From: Streptomyces sp. L2
Lineage (GTDB): Bacteria; Actinomycetota; Actinomycetes; Streptomycetales; Streptomycetaceae
Direction: 5' to 3'
Assembly (NCBI RefSeq): GCF_004124325.1
Contig: NZ_QBDT01000001.1
Coordinates: 2,914,001-2,978,000, forward strand
Length of the DNA stretch: 64,000 bases
Shown here: piece after piece, positions 24,896-32,872 of the stretch
Layout of the letters: every line of letters starts with the position of its first letter
How positions within the stretch are numbered: position 1 is the first letter of the stretch
Notes under the pieces: model-generated
Database searches by the model: none
What the model was told of the DNA's origin: nothing
What the model saw: only the letters and a program-made list of their open reading frames with translations
Made by a program: the position numbers and the translations under genes

Positions 24896-27403
24896 CTACA
24901 GCTTCTCCACCGGTGCGTACCGCAGCAGCAGCCGCTTCGGCTTGTCGTCGCCGAAGTCGATCGTCGCCTCCGCGTTCCCGCCGGTGCCCTTGACGGCGAC
25001 GACCGTACCGAGGCCGAACTGGTCGTGCGTCACCCGGTCACCGACGGCCAGGGCGACCACCGGCTTCTCGGCGGTGCGCCGCGTCGCGAAGCCGGACGCG
25101 CCCGAGGCCGAGGACCGCGAGCGGGTCGAGGACAGCGAGGCCGCGATCCCGGACGCGGGCCCGGAGGACGCCGGCGCCGTAGCTCCCGTCCGCTTCCACT
25201 CCACGTGGGTGGCCGGGATCTCCTCCAGGAAACGGGACGGCGGGTTGTACGACGGCTGCCCCCAGGCGCTGCGCATCGCGGACCGCGTCAGGTACAGCCG
25301 CTCCCGCGCGCGCGTGATGCCGACGTACGCCAGGCGCCGCTCCTCCTCCAGCTCCTTGGCCTGGCCGAGGGCGCGCATGTGCGGGAAGACGCCGTCCTCC
25401 ATGCCGGTCAGGAACACCACCGGGAACTCCAGGCCCTTGGCGGTGTGCAGGGTCATCAGCGTGATGACACCGTCGCCGTCCTCCTCGTCGGGGATCTGGT
25501 CGGAGTCGGCGACCAGGGCGACCTGCTCCAGGAAGTCGGAGAGGGTGCCCTGCTCGCCCTCGGCACGCTCCTGCTCGAACTCCAGGGCGACTGCGGCGAG
25601 TTCCTGGAGGTTCTCGATGCGGGTCTCGTCCTGGGGGTCGGTGGAGTTCTGCAACTCGGCCAGGTAGCCGGTGCGTTCCAGTATGGCTTCCAGGACGGTC
25701 GCCGGTCCGGCACCGGACTCGACGATCGTGCGCAGGTCTTCCATCAGGGTGTTGAACCGCTTGACCGCGTTGGCGGACCGCGCGGCCATGCCGTACGCAT
25801 CGTCGACCCGCTTGAGCGCCTGCGGGAAGCTGATCTTCTCGCGCTGGGCGAGGGCGTCGATCATCGCCTCGGCGCGGTCGCCGATGCCCCGCTTGGGCAC
25901 GTTCAGGATGCGGCGCAGCGGCACCGAGTCCTCGGGGTTGGCGAGGACCCGCAGGTAGGCCAGGACGTCCCGGACCTCCTTGCGCTCGTAGAAGCGGACG
26001 CCGCCGACGACCTTGTAGGGCAGGCCGACGCGGATGAAGATCTCCTCGAAGACACGGGACTGGGCGTTGGTGCGGTAGAAGACGGCGACGTCTCCCGCGC
26101 GCGCGTCGCCCGCGTCGGTGAGGCGGTCTATCTCCTCGGCGACGAACTGCGCCTCGTCGTGCTCGGTGTCGGCGACGTAGCCGGTGATCCGCGCGCCCGT
26201 GCCCGCGTTGGTCCACAGGTTCTTCGGGCGGCGGGACTCGTTGCGCTCGATGACCGCGTTGGCGGCGGACAGGATGGTCTGCGTGGAGCGGTAGTTCTGC
26301 TCCAGGAGGATCGTCGTCGCGTCCGGGTAGTCCTCCTCGAACTGGAGGATGTTGCGGATGGTCGCGCCGCGGAAGGCGTAGATCGACTGGTCGGCGTCGC
26401 CCACCACGCAGAGTTCGGCGGGCGGGAGGTCGTCCGGTCCGGGCGGTACGTCCTCGTCGTGCGCGCCGGTGCCGACCAGTTCCCGCACGAGCGCGTACTG
26501 CGCGTGGTTCGTGTCCTGGTACTCGTCCACCAGGACGTGCCGGAAGCGGCGGCGGTAGTGCTCGGCGACGTCCGGGAAGGCGCGCAGCAGGTTGACCGTG
26601 GTCATGATGAGGTCGTCGAAGTCGAGCGCGTTGGCCTCGCGCAGCCGCGACTGGTACAGGGCGTACGCCTGCGCGAGGGTCTTCTCGAAACCTCCCCCAG
26701 ACTCCGTCTGGGAGGTGCCCCCAGTCGCCTGGGCCGCGAAGTCCTCCTCGTCGATCAGCTCGTTCTTCAGATTGCTGATCTTGGCGCTGAAGGACTTGGG
26801 CGGGAAGCGCTTGGGGTCGAGGTCCAGGTCACGGCAGACCAGGGCCATCAGGCGCTTGCTGTCGGCGGCGTCGTAGATCGAGAACGAGGAGGTGAAGCCG
26901 AGCTTCTTCGACTCCCGGCGCAGGATGCGCACGCACGCGCTGTGGAAGGTCATCACCCACATCGCGTTCGCGCGCGGGCCCACGAGGTGCTCGACGCGCT
27001 CCTTCATCTCGCCGGCGGCCTTGTTGGTGAAGGTGATCGCGAGGATCTGGCCCGGGTGCACGTGCCGCTCGGCGAGCAGGTGCGCGATGCGGTGGGTGAG
27101 CACACGGGTCTTGCCGGAGCCGGCGCCGGCGACGATGAGCAGGGGCGAGCCGGCGTGCACGACCGCGGCGCGCTGGTTGTCGTTCAGCCCCTCCAGCAGC
27201 GCGGCGGTGTCGATGGCGGGGCGCGGGGCGCCGTCGCGGTAGTACGCGTCCCGGTCCGGGGGTACGTCGAACTTCCCGCTGAACAGATCGCCCGGAAGCG
27301 GCTCCGGAGCGTGATCGTCCTCGGGCGGTGGCGGGGGTTCCTCCTCGTGCCCACGGGGGGGCTGGAGGGCCGCCAGGAAGCTGTCGTCAAAGAGGCTGCT
27401 CAT
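24896..27403 (-). CDS. pcrA: ATP-dependent DNA helicase of the UvrD/PcrA family
   Basis: This is an 835-residue SF1A helicase acting in excision repair and replication restart. It has the Q-motif LNDNQRAAVVHAGSPLLIVA, Walker A AGAGSGKT (92-99), Walker B VDEYQDTNHAQY, motif III GDADQSIYAFRGA, and the late motifs TLHTAKGLEF and VGITRARERLYLT. The C-terminus has the actinobacterial GDRVTHDQFGLGTVVAV domain. It has a damage-type promoter of its own. Around residues 226-238 a 34-base dispersed palindromic repeat is inserted in frame (GGTSQTESGGGF). Confidence 0.96.
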   Translation of the reverse strand: MSSLFDDSFLAALQPPRGHEEEPPPPPEDDHAPEPLPGDLFSGKFDVPPDRDAYYRDGAPRPAIDTAALLEGLNDNQRAAVVHAGSPLLIVAGAGSGKTRVLTHRIAHLLAERHVHPGQILAITFTNKAAGEMKERVEHLVGPRANAMWVMTFHSACVRILRRESKKLGFTSSFSIYDAADSKRLMALVCRDLDLDPKRFPPKSFSAKISNLKNELIDEEDFAAQATGGTSQTESGGGFEKTLAQAYALYQSRLREANALDFDDLIMTTVNLLRAFPDVAEHYRRRFRHVLVDEYQDTNHAQYALVRELVGTGAHDEDVPPGPDDLPPAELCVVGDADQSIYAFRGATIRNILQFEEDYPDATTILLEQNYRSTQTILSAANAVIERNESRRPKNLWTNAGTGARITGYVADTEHDEAQFVAEEIDRLTDAGDARAGDVAVFYRTNAQSRVFEEIFIRVGLPYKVVGGVRFYERKEVRDVLAYLRVLANPEDSVPLRRILNVPKRGIGDRAEAMIDALAQREKISFPQALKRVDDAYGMAARSANAVKRFNTLMEDLRTIVESGAGPATVLEAILERTGYLAELQNSTDPQDETRIENLQELAAVALEFEQERAEGEQGTLSDFLEQVALVADSDQIPDEEDGDGVITLMTLHTAKGLEFPVVFLTGMEDGVFPHMRALGQAKELEEERRLAYVGITRARERLYLTRSAMRSAWGQPSYNPPSRFLEEIPATHVEWKRTGATAPASSGPASGIAASLSSTRSRSSASGASGFATRRTAEKPVVALAVGDRVTHDQFGLGTVVAVKGTGGNAEATIDFGDDKPKRLLLRYAPVEKL
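26691..26724. repeat. dispersed palindromic repeat inserted in frame in pcrA
   Basis: CCTCCCCCAGACTCCGTCTG followed by GGAGGTGCCCCCAG is a genus-typical dispersed palindrome. It contributes the Gly/Ser/Thr-rich peptide at about residues 226-238 of the helicase. Confidence 0.65.
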
Positions 27404-27412
27404 CGCTCTCCG

Positions 27413-27435
27413 AGTCTAGGGCGCCCCACTGACAA
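27413..27435 (-). promoter_or_regulatory. RecA-NDp type DNA-damage promoter of pcrA
   Basis: On the minus strand, TTGTCAGTG (27435-27427), 8 bases, then TAGACT (27418-27413) match the damage-promoter motif perfectly. The -10 ends 9 bases from the ATG, so the transcript is leaderless or nearly so. Confidence 0.8.
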
Positions 27436-27613
27436 CCGGTCGCCGACCCGGGAACATGGCCGGATTCCCGAAGAGTTGATCTACCCGCCTCGCGGGCCGT
27501 TCATTCCCTCACGCTGCGAACGTGCCTGCTGGACGGTGTGTGACCGCCGCGCGGGGCAAGCGCGTTCATCCTCAGAGGTAACGAAAATGTATCGGACATA
27601 TCACGCATCGACC

Positions 27614-27643
27614 TTCACAGAAGTCACACGAGTTGGCTAGGTT
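27614..27643 (+). promoter_or_regulatory. promoter ahead of the c-di-AMP riboswitch
   Basis: TTCACA (27614-27619), an 18-base spacer and TAGGTT (27638-27643) place the transcript start near 27650, at the 5' edge of the riboswitch. Confidence 0.5.
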
Positions 27644-27649
27644 GCGTTC

Positions 27650-27843
27650 GGGCCGCACGACCCCTTCCGGTGAACCTCGCCGGGCCGGGCGGCCCCCGCC
27701 GAGTCCGGCAGCCCCCGTACAGCGGGGCCCGGAGCCGGGGACCCACCGATCCTGGGGTGAATCGCCCTGTCCCGTCCGGGCCAGGGCCGTAGGGCAGCCT
27801 TCCGAACCATCCGCCCGAACCCGACAGCTAACCCGGTAGGCGG
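27650..27843 (+). ncRNA. c-di-AMP (ydaO/yuaA) riboswitch
   Basis: The leader of the NlpC/P60 gene carries the conserved blocks of this class in order: GGGGACCCACCGATCC, TGGGGTGAATCGCC, CCGTAGGGCAGCC, TCCGAACC, and CGACAGCTAACCCGGTAGGCGG split as CGACAGCTAACC plus CGGTAGGCGG. It ends just before GGAAGGAG. Such switches turn off wall-hydrolase genes in Streptomyces when c-di-AMP is high. Confidence 0.85.
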
Positions 27844-27866
27844 CACATTGGAAGGAGTCGCCACCC

Positions 27867-29189
27867 TTGGCGTCGCACCGCAAGCCGCGCCCCGCGGGGG
27901 CGCGCGGAGCAGGTCTCCGCACCCCCGCACTCGCCACCGCCGCGCTCACCTCCGTGGCCGTGCTGTCCCAGACGGCCGACGCCGCGCCCGCCGCCTCCGA
28001 CGACGGCAGGCCGAGCCGGGAGGAGATCGAGAAGAAGGTCGACGACCTGTACCGGCACGCCGAGTCGGCGACCGAGAAGTACGCGGAGAGGCAAGCGGAG
28101 AAATACGCCGAGAAGTACGCGGGGACGTACGACGCGCCGAAGTACAACGCGGCCAGGGAACGTGACGGCCGGCAGCGCAGCAGCCTCGACGCACTGCGCG
28201 AGGAGGTGGCCCGGCGCTCGGGCCGCCTCAACAAGCCCCGCGCGGACCAGGTTTCGCCCGCCGACGACTCCGCGCCCGTCCGGAGGCGGCTGGACGCCAC
28301 CCCCGCGGTCGACTCGCCGGCCACGTCGCAGAACGACCTCCAGACCGCCAAGTCCGCCGTCCAGCACAAACTCGCCACCGCGCGCGGGATGCTGTCCCGG
28401 CTGACCGAACAGGGGACGGCGCGGCCGGCGGCAGCCGAACGGCACGGCTGGCAACAGACCTGGCACAACCCCGGCCCGGCGCCGACCCTGCAGCCCGACA
28501 CCACGACACCGAGCGCAGGGTTGCCCGGGAACGTCGAGCCGGCAGGGTTGCCCGGGGTGGTCGAGGCCGGCGGGTTGACCGGATCGGTGCAGTCGGCCGG
28601 CCTTCCCGAGGCAATGGGGTCGGCCGGACTGCCGGGGCCGTTCGAGTCGGCCGCCTTGCCCGGGATGGTGGCGTCGGCCCTGCCGGGTTCGGTCGAGCCG
28701 GCCGGGCTGCCCGATGGAACGGGGTCGGCCGGGCTGCACGGTGTGCTGGAGTCGGGCGGGTTGCCCGGGGTGGTCGAGGCCGGCGGCGCTCTTGGGGCGG
28801 GGGGATGGGCCGGGCCGGGCGGGTCGCGGGTCACCAAGGCCGAGAAGGCGCTCGCCTTCGCCCGCGCGCAGATCGGCAAGCCGTGCGTGTGGGGTGCCTC
28901 GGGACCGGGCTCGTACGACTGCTCCGGCCTCACCCAGGCCGCCTGGAAGGCCGCCGGAGTCGCGCTGCCCCGCGCCACCCGGGACCAGGTCCACGCGGGC
29001 AGGAGGGTCGCCCTGGCCGACGCCCGCCCCGGTGACCTGGTCTTCTTCCACGGCGATGCCGGACACGTGGGCCTCTGGCTGGGCGACGGCATGATGATCC
29101 ACGCCCCCAAGCCCGGCACGTACGTCCGCGAGGAGTCGGTCCACTACGGCGGCGAATCCATGATCCACAGCGTGGTACGACCGGCCTGA
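27867..29189 (+). CDS. secreted NlpC/P60 peptidoglycan endopeptidase with 9-residue repeat linker
   Basis: This is a 440-residue protein. It has an export signal (basic N-terminus, ATAALTSVAVLSQTADA), a coiled-coil region (SREEIEKKVDDLYRHAESAT), a linker of about ten 9-residue repeats of the form AGLPGxVEx (residues about 213-315), then the NlpC/P60 domain. The catalytic Cys lies in YDCSGLTQAAWKAAGV, the His in GHVGLWLG, and the third residue in MMIHAP. It probably cleaves stem peptides during growth or spore development. The start is TTG with GGAAGGAG upstream, after a c-di-AMP riboswitch. Confidence 0.92.
   Translation: MASHRKPRPAGARGAGLRTPALATAALTSVAVLSQTADAAPAASDDGRPSREEIEKKVDDLYRHAESATEKYAERQAEKYAEKYAGTYDAPKYNAARERDGRQRSSLDALREEVARRSGRLNKPRADQVSPADDSAPVRRRLDATPAVDSPATSQNDLQTAKSAVQHKLATARGMLSRLTEQGTARPAAAERHGWQQTWHNPGPAPTLQPDTTTPSAGLPGNVEPAGLPGVVEAGGLTGSVQSAGLPEAMGSAGLPGPFESAALPGMVASALPGSVEPAGLPDGTGSAGLHGVLESGGLPGVVEAGGALGAGGWAGPGGSRVTKAEKALAFARAQIGKPCVWGASGPGSYDCSGLTQAAWKAAGVALPRATRDQVHAGRRVALADARPGDLVFFHGDAGHVGLWLGDGMMIHAPKPGTYVREESVHYGGESMIHSVVRPA
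28510..28800 (+). repeat. 27-bp class minisatellite in the NlpC/P60 gene
   Basis: About ten degenerate units of roughly 27 bases (GGGTTGCCCGGGGTGGTCGA-like) encode AGLPG-centred nonapeptides. One unit is shortened (ALPGSVEP), showing unit-length change. Confidence 0.8.
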
Positions 29190-29303
29190 CGGACGCGGCT
29201 ACGGCGCCGTACCGCGGCTTCTCCCGGCCGCGCCGGACTTTTCCGGCCGCCACGCGCGCGTGCCCCGCGCCCACGGCTCGCGCCGCTCCCTAGCATCGGG
29301 CGC

Positions 29304-30272
29304 ATGCCCCCTCTCTCCGCCCTGCTCGTCTGGTGGGCGTCGCGGCCGCCCGCCGCCGGGGCCGCCGTGATGGCGACCGGCATCCTGTCGATGGCGCTGC
29401 ACCTGACGGGCCGCGAGACGCTGTCGCTCGTCGTGCTCGCCATGGCCTGCGTCGGCTGGGTGGCCCTGGCCGCCGACTTCGTCCTACGGCTGCTCCGGGA
29501 GCGCCGGCGCTGGGTGGCCGAGGCGGAGACGCCGGGCGCGCTGACGGCCGTGGCGGCGACGACGGTGCTGGGGTCCCGGTTCGCGGCGCTCGGCTGGCCG
29601 GACCTCTCCAACGCGCTGCTGGCCCTGGCTGCGCTGCTCTGGCCCGTGCTGCTCGTGCTCGTCGTACGGCACTGGGGGCGGCGCATGCCGGGCGCGGTGT
29701 TCCTGTGCTGCGTGGCCACCGAGGGGCTCGCCGTCCTGTCCGCCACGATGGCGGCGGCGGAGACGGCGGCGTGGCTCGCGCGCGTGGGCCTGGTGTTCTT
29801 CTGGCTGGGCCTGGCCCTCTACGCGCTGGCCCTGACCCACTTCGACCCCCGGCAGCTGGCCCAGGGCGCCGGGGACCACTGGATCTCGGCCGGCGCGCTC
29901 GCCATCTCGGCGCTGGCCGGGGCGAAGCTGCTGCTCGCCGACAGCGCGCGCCTGTACCTGTGGAACAACGACGACCGGGATGTCCTGCGGACCGTGACGG
30001 TCGTGCTGCTCGCCATCGTCCTGGCCGCGTGGCTCGTGCTGATCGTCACCGAGGTGGTGTGGCCTCGGTTCCACTACGACGTGCGGCGGTGGTCGACGGT
30101 GTTCCCGCTGGGGATGACGGCGGCCGCGACGCTGTCGGCCTCGTCCGCCGTCGGCATCCCGTGGCTGAAAGATCTGGGCCGGGCGCTGGTGTGGGTGGCG
30201 GCGGCGGCCTGGCTCGTGGTGGCCCTCGGCGCGGTACTCGCGGCCCGCGCCGAGTTCAGGAAGAGCAGCTGA
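29304..30272 (+). CDS. TDT/SLAC1-family transporter (tellurite-resistance/C4-dicarboxylate type)
   Basis: This is a 322-residue protein with about ten hydrophobic helices, beginning PPAAGAAVMATGILSMALHL. The early GAAVMATGI motif and the late VFPLGMTAAATLS motif are the two half-signatures of the TehA/Mae1/SLAC1 fold, a trimeric anion or dicarboxylate channel. The substrate is not predictable. It stands 114 bases after the NlpC/P60 gene on the same strand with no strong ribosome-binding site. Confidence 0.85.
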   Translation: MPPLSALLVWWASRPPAAGAAVMATGILSMALHLTGRETLSLVVLAMACVGWVALAADFVLRLLRERRRWVAEAETPGALTAVAATTVLGSRFAALGWPDLSNALLALAALLWPVLLVLVVRHWGRRMPGAVFLCCVATEGLAVLSATMAAAETAAWLARVGLVFFWLGLALYALALTHFDPRQLAQGAGDHWISAGALAISALAGAKLLLADSARLYLWNNDDRDVLRTVTVVLLAIVLAAWLVLIVTEVVWPRFHYDVRRWSTVFPLGMTAAATLSASSAVGIPWLKDLGRALVWVAAAAWLVVALGAVLAARAEFRKSS

Positions 30273-30318
30273 GGACGCCGGGAGCGGAGCGCTCAGGGGG
30301 CTCCGGGCCTCCCCTGGG

Positions 30319-30392
30319 GGTCACGGCCTCGGGTCACGGCCTCCGGGTCACAGCCTCGGGTCACGGCCTCCGGGTTGCGGCCTCCTGGTCAC
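30319..30392. repeat. 13/14-bp tandem repeat between convergent genes
   Basis: Five alternating units of GGTCACGGCCTCG / GGTCACGGCCTCCG, plus a partial sixth, run into the stop codon of the leftward gene at 30389. Confidence 0.85.
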
Positions 30393-30742
30393 GACCACAG
30401 CACCGCGATGAAGATGTTCGCCATGGTCAGCCCGCCGACCAGGGCGAACAGGCCCTTGTCGATCCGCTCCTCGTCGCGCTTCGCGTAGACCAGTCCGAGG
30501 ATCACGATCAGCACGGCCAGCTTCACGCCCATCTTGACGGCGTTGACGTGGTGGTCGTCGGCCTGGTTGAGGCCGATCAGGGCTACGCCGGTGACCAGCA
30601 TGGTCAGCGCGCCGTGCAGCATCCCGGGGACGAACCGGGCGGTGCCCTGGCCCATCGCCTTCATCTGGGTGAGGAAGCCGCCGAGGAGCGCGGCGATGCC
30701 GATGATGTGCAGGCCGACGAAGAGATGGATGAGTACGTCCAT
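30389..30742 (-). CDS. small four-helix membrane protein
   Basis: This is a 117-residue protein of four hydrophobic helices: IHLFVGLHIIGIAALLGGFL, MLHGALTMLVTGVALIGL, MGVKLAVLIVILGLVYA and LFALVGGLTMANIFIAVL. The short loops carry charges. The family is common in actinobacteria but has no known role; His residues in the first helix and loop (IHLF, LHII, DDHH) are suggestive of metal or haem handling, unproven. It stands alone, leftward, and its stop lies in a tandem repeat. Confidence 0.8.
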   Translation of the reverse strand: MDVLIHLFVGLHIIGIAALLGGFLTQMKAMGQGTARFVPGMLHGALTMLVTGVALIGLNQADDHHVNAVKMGVKLAVLIVILGLVYAKRDEERIDKGLFALVGGLTMANIFIAVLWS

Positions 30743-30844
30743 GAGCCCGGAGCCTAATCAGTGGGCTTCGGACCACTTGTCACCGGACCCATAGCACCGC
30801 AGGGCTCCCGCTCGCCCCAGGTCGGTCGCTTCGGTCAGCACGCC

Positions 30845-30892
30845 GCGTGAAGGGAAGCACTCCCGTCACGCCATGCGGTCACATGCGGTCAC
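30845..30892. promoter_or_regulatory. inverted repeat and direct repeat upstream of the second NlpC/P60 gene
   Basis: GCGTGAAGGGA and TCCCGTCACGC (11-base arms, one mismatch) are followed at once by two copies of ATGCGGTCAC (30873-30892). This could be an operator; the partner is unknown. Confidence 0.4.
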
Positions 30893-30926
30893 CCGGCGGT
30901 CCAGGACAGCCAGTTCCGTACACGCG

Positions 30927-30956
30927 TTACCAAGCCGTCACCATTCGGCCTAGCGT
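30927..30956 (+). promoter_or_regulatory. promoter of the second NlpC/P60 gene
   Basis: TTACCA (30927-30932), an 18-base spacer and TAGCGT (30951-30956) lie about 60 bases before the start. Confidence 0.45.
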
Positions 30957-31016
30957 CCTGCTCCAGATGACCGGGCCTCGGTCGTCCCAGCCGTACGGAA
31001 GGACGTGACGGTCCAG

Positions 31017-32081
31017 GTGGCAGCGCACCGCAAGCCCCGACAGCGCTCGCTCAGCGGCACGACGGTCCGGACGGCCGCCACGATAGCCCTGGCGGGCGCG
31101 GCCACCGCGACGGCGTTCGACGGGACCGGGCAGGCCGCGCCGCAGCTGACACCGGCGCAGGTGAAGGCCAAGGTGGACAAGCTGTACCGGGAGGCGGAGA
31201 CCGCCACCGAGAAGTACGACGGGGCCAAGGAGCAGGCCGACAAGGCTCAGCGGCGGCTGAGCTCGCTGCAGGACGAGGCTGCCCGCCGCCGGCTGAAGCT
31301 GAACTCGGCGCGGGACGCGCTGGGTCTGGTCGCGGCCGCCCAGTACCGCGACGGCGGCATCGACCCCGCCTGGCAGCTCGCTCTGTCGAGCGATCCGGAC
31401 CGGTACCTGGACAACGCCTCGTTCGCGGAACGCGCCGGCCATCGGCAGGCCGGGCAGGTGGCCCGGGTGCGCCGTCAGCTGCGGGAGATCGAGCAGTTGC
31501 GGGGCGCCGCCCGCATCGAACTGACCTCGCTCCGGTCGCGGCAGGCCGAGCTGAAGCGGCAGAAGAAGACCATCAACGGCAAGCTGGACGAGGCCCGGCG
31601 GCTGCTGGCGCGGCTCAGTCCGCAGCAGCGGGCGCAGGTCACCGGCGCCGGCGCGGGGACCGACCGCGCCTCCCGGTCCGCCGCGGACGCCCGCACCGCC
31701 CTGGAGGGGGCCGGTTCCGCCACCGCCCCGAACTCCCGTGCCGCGGCGGCCGTCGCCTACGCCTACAGCAAGCTCGGCAGCCCCTATGTGTGGGGCGCGA
31801 CCGGCCCCGACGCCTTCGACTGCTCGGGGCTGGCCCAGGCCGCCTACCGCTCGGCCGGTGTCTCCCTCCCCCGCACCACCTACGCCCAGATCAACGCGGG
31901 CCGCCGCGTCTCCCGCTCCGAACTCCAGCCGGGGGACCTGGTGTTCTTCTACTCCGGCATCAGCCACGTCGGGATCTACGTCGGCAACGGCCAGATGATC
32001 CACGCGCCGAACCCCTCGGCCCCGGTCCGGCTGGCCCCGATCGATTTGATGCCGTTCGCGGGGGCGACCCGGGTGGCGTGA
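31017..32081 (+). CDS. secreted NlpC/P60 peptidoglycan endopeptidase with coiled coil
   Basis: The protein is about 354 residues. It has a signal peptide (RTAATIALAGAATATAFDGT), a long coiled coil (from LTPAQVKAKVDKLYREAETA to about residue 205), and an NlpC/P60 domain with Cys in FDCSGLAQ, His in SHVGIYVG and IHAPN. It is the paralogue of the protein at 27867 but has an ordinary linker and no visible riboswitch. I start it at GTG 31017 because VAAHRKPRQ aligns with the N-terminus of the paralogue (MASHRKPRP). The GTG at 31005 sits only one base from the ribosome-binding site GGAAGGA. Confidence 0.9.
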   Translation: MAAHRKPRQRSLSGTTVRTAATIALAGAATATAFDGTGQAAPQLTPAQVKAKVDKLYREAETATEKYDGAKEQADKAQRRLSSLQDEAARRRLKLNSARDALGLVAAAQYRDGGIDPAWQLALSSDPDRYLDNASFAERAGHRQAGQVARVRRQLREIEQLRGAARIELTSLRSRQAELKRQKKTINGKLDEARRLLARLSPQQRAQVTGAGAGTDRASRSAADARTALEGAGSATAPNSRAAAAVAYAYSKLGSPYVWGATGPDAFDCSGLAQAAYRSAGVSLPRTTYAQINAGRRVSRSELQPGDLVFFYSGISHVGIYVGNGQMIHAPNPSAPVRLAPIDLMPFAGATRVA

Positions 32082-32122
32082 GGGGTCGCCCGTGAGGGTC
32101 GCGACCGCGCGTGCCGCCGGGT

Positions 32123-32872
32123 TCAGACCAGGCGGCGTGCCGTCGCCCAGCGGGTCAGCTCGTGCCGGTTGGACAGCTGGAGCTTGCGGAGCACCGCCGA
32201 CACATGGGACTCGACCGTCTTCACCGAGATGAACAGCTGCTTGGCGATCTCCTTGTACGCGTAGCCGCGGGCGATCAGGCGCAGCACCTCCCGTTCCCGC
32301 TGGGTGAGCCGGTCGAGGTCCTCGTCGACGGGCGGGGCGTCGGTCGAGGCGAAGGCGTCGAGGACGAACCCGGCGAGGCGCGGGGAGAAGACGGCGTCGC
32401 CCTCCTGGACCCGGAAGACCGAGTCGACCAGGTCGGTGCCGGTGATGGTCTTGGTGACGTAGCCGCGGGCGCCGCCGCGGATCACGCCGATCACGTCCTC
32501 GGCGGCGTCCGAGACGGACAGCGCCAGGAAGCGGACGGGCCGCTCGGCGTCCGCCATCAGCGGGGCACAGCGGCGCAGGACCTCCACCCCGCCGCCGCCG
32601 GGCAGGTGCACGTCGAGGAGGACCACCTCGGGCCGGGTGGCGGTGATGACCGTGACCGCCTGGTCGACGTCGGCGGCCTCGCCGACGACCTCGACACCGG
32701 TCCGGTCGGTCTGGCCGATCTCGGCCTGGACGCCGGTGCGGAACATACGGTGGTCGTCGACGAGCACCACACGCACCCGGCGCCCGCCCTCGCCCTCGCC
32801 CACGGGCAGGCCGGACCCGGCCGCCTCCGCGGCCCCCGCCGCCGTGCCGCTCGCCTCGGTCGCGTCGCTCAT
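32123..32872 (-). CDS. LuxR-family (NarL-type) response regulator
   Basis: This is a 249-residue protein. The receiver domain (VRVVLVDDHRMFRTGVQAEI, phospho-Asp in EVVLLDVHLPGG, Thr/Ser and Lys in FLALSVSD and YVTKTITG) is followed by a GerE-type helix-turn-helix (LTQREREVLRLIARGYAYKE and FISVKTVESHVSAVLRKLQL). The N-terminal 30 residues are a variable Ala/Gly tail. The ATG overlaps the kinase stop in ATGA, so the pair is co-translated. Confidence 0.94.
   Translation of the reverse strand: MSDATEASGTAAGAAEAAGSGLPVGEGEGGRRVRVVLVDDHRMFRTGVQAEIGQTDRTGVEVVGEAADVDQAVTVITATRPEVVLLDVHLPGGGGVEVLRRCAPLMADAERPVRFLALSVSDAAEDVIGVIRGGARGYVTKTITGTDLVDSVFRVQEGDAVFSPRLAGFVLDAFASTDAPPVDEDLDRLTQREREVLRLIARGYAYKEIAKQLFISVKTVESHVSAVLRKLQLSNRHELTRWATARRLV

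Noticed and set aside
25025..27640. Long open frame on the plus strand opposite pcrA
   Set aside because: It is antisense to a fully conserved helicase; such frames arise from the extreme third-position GC of the true gene. It has no start signal or family motif.
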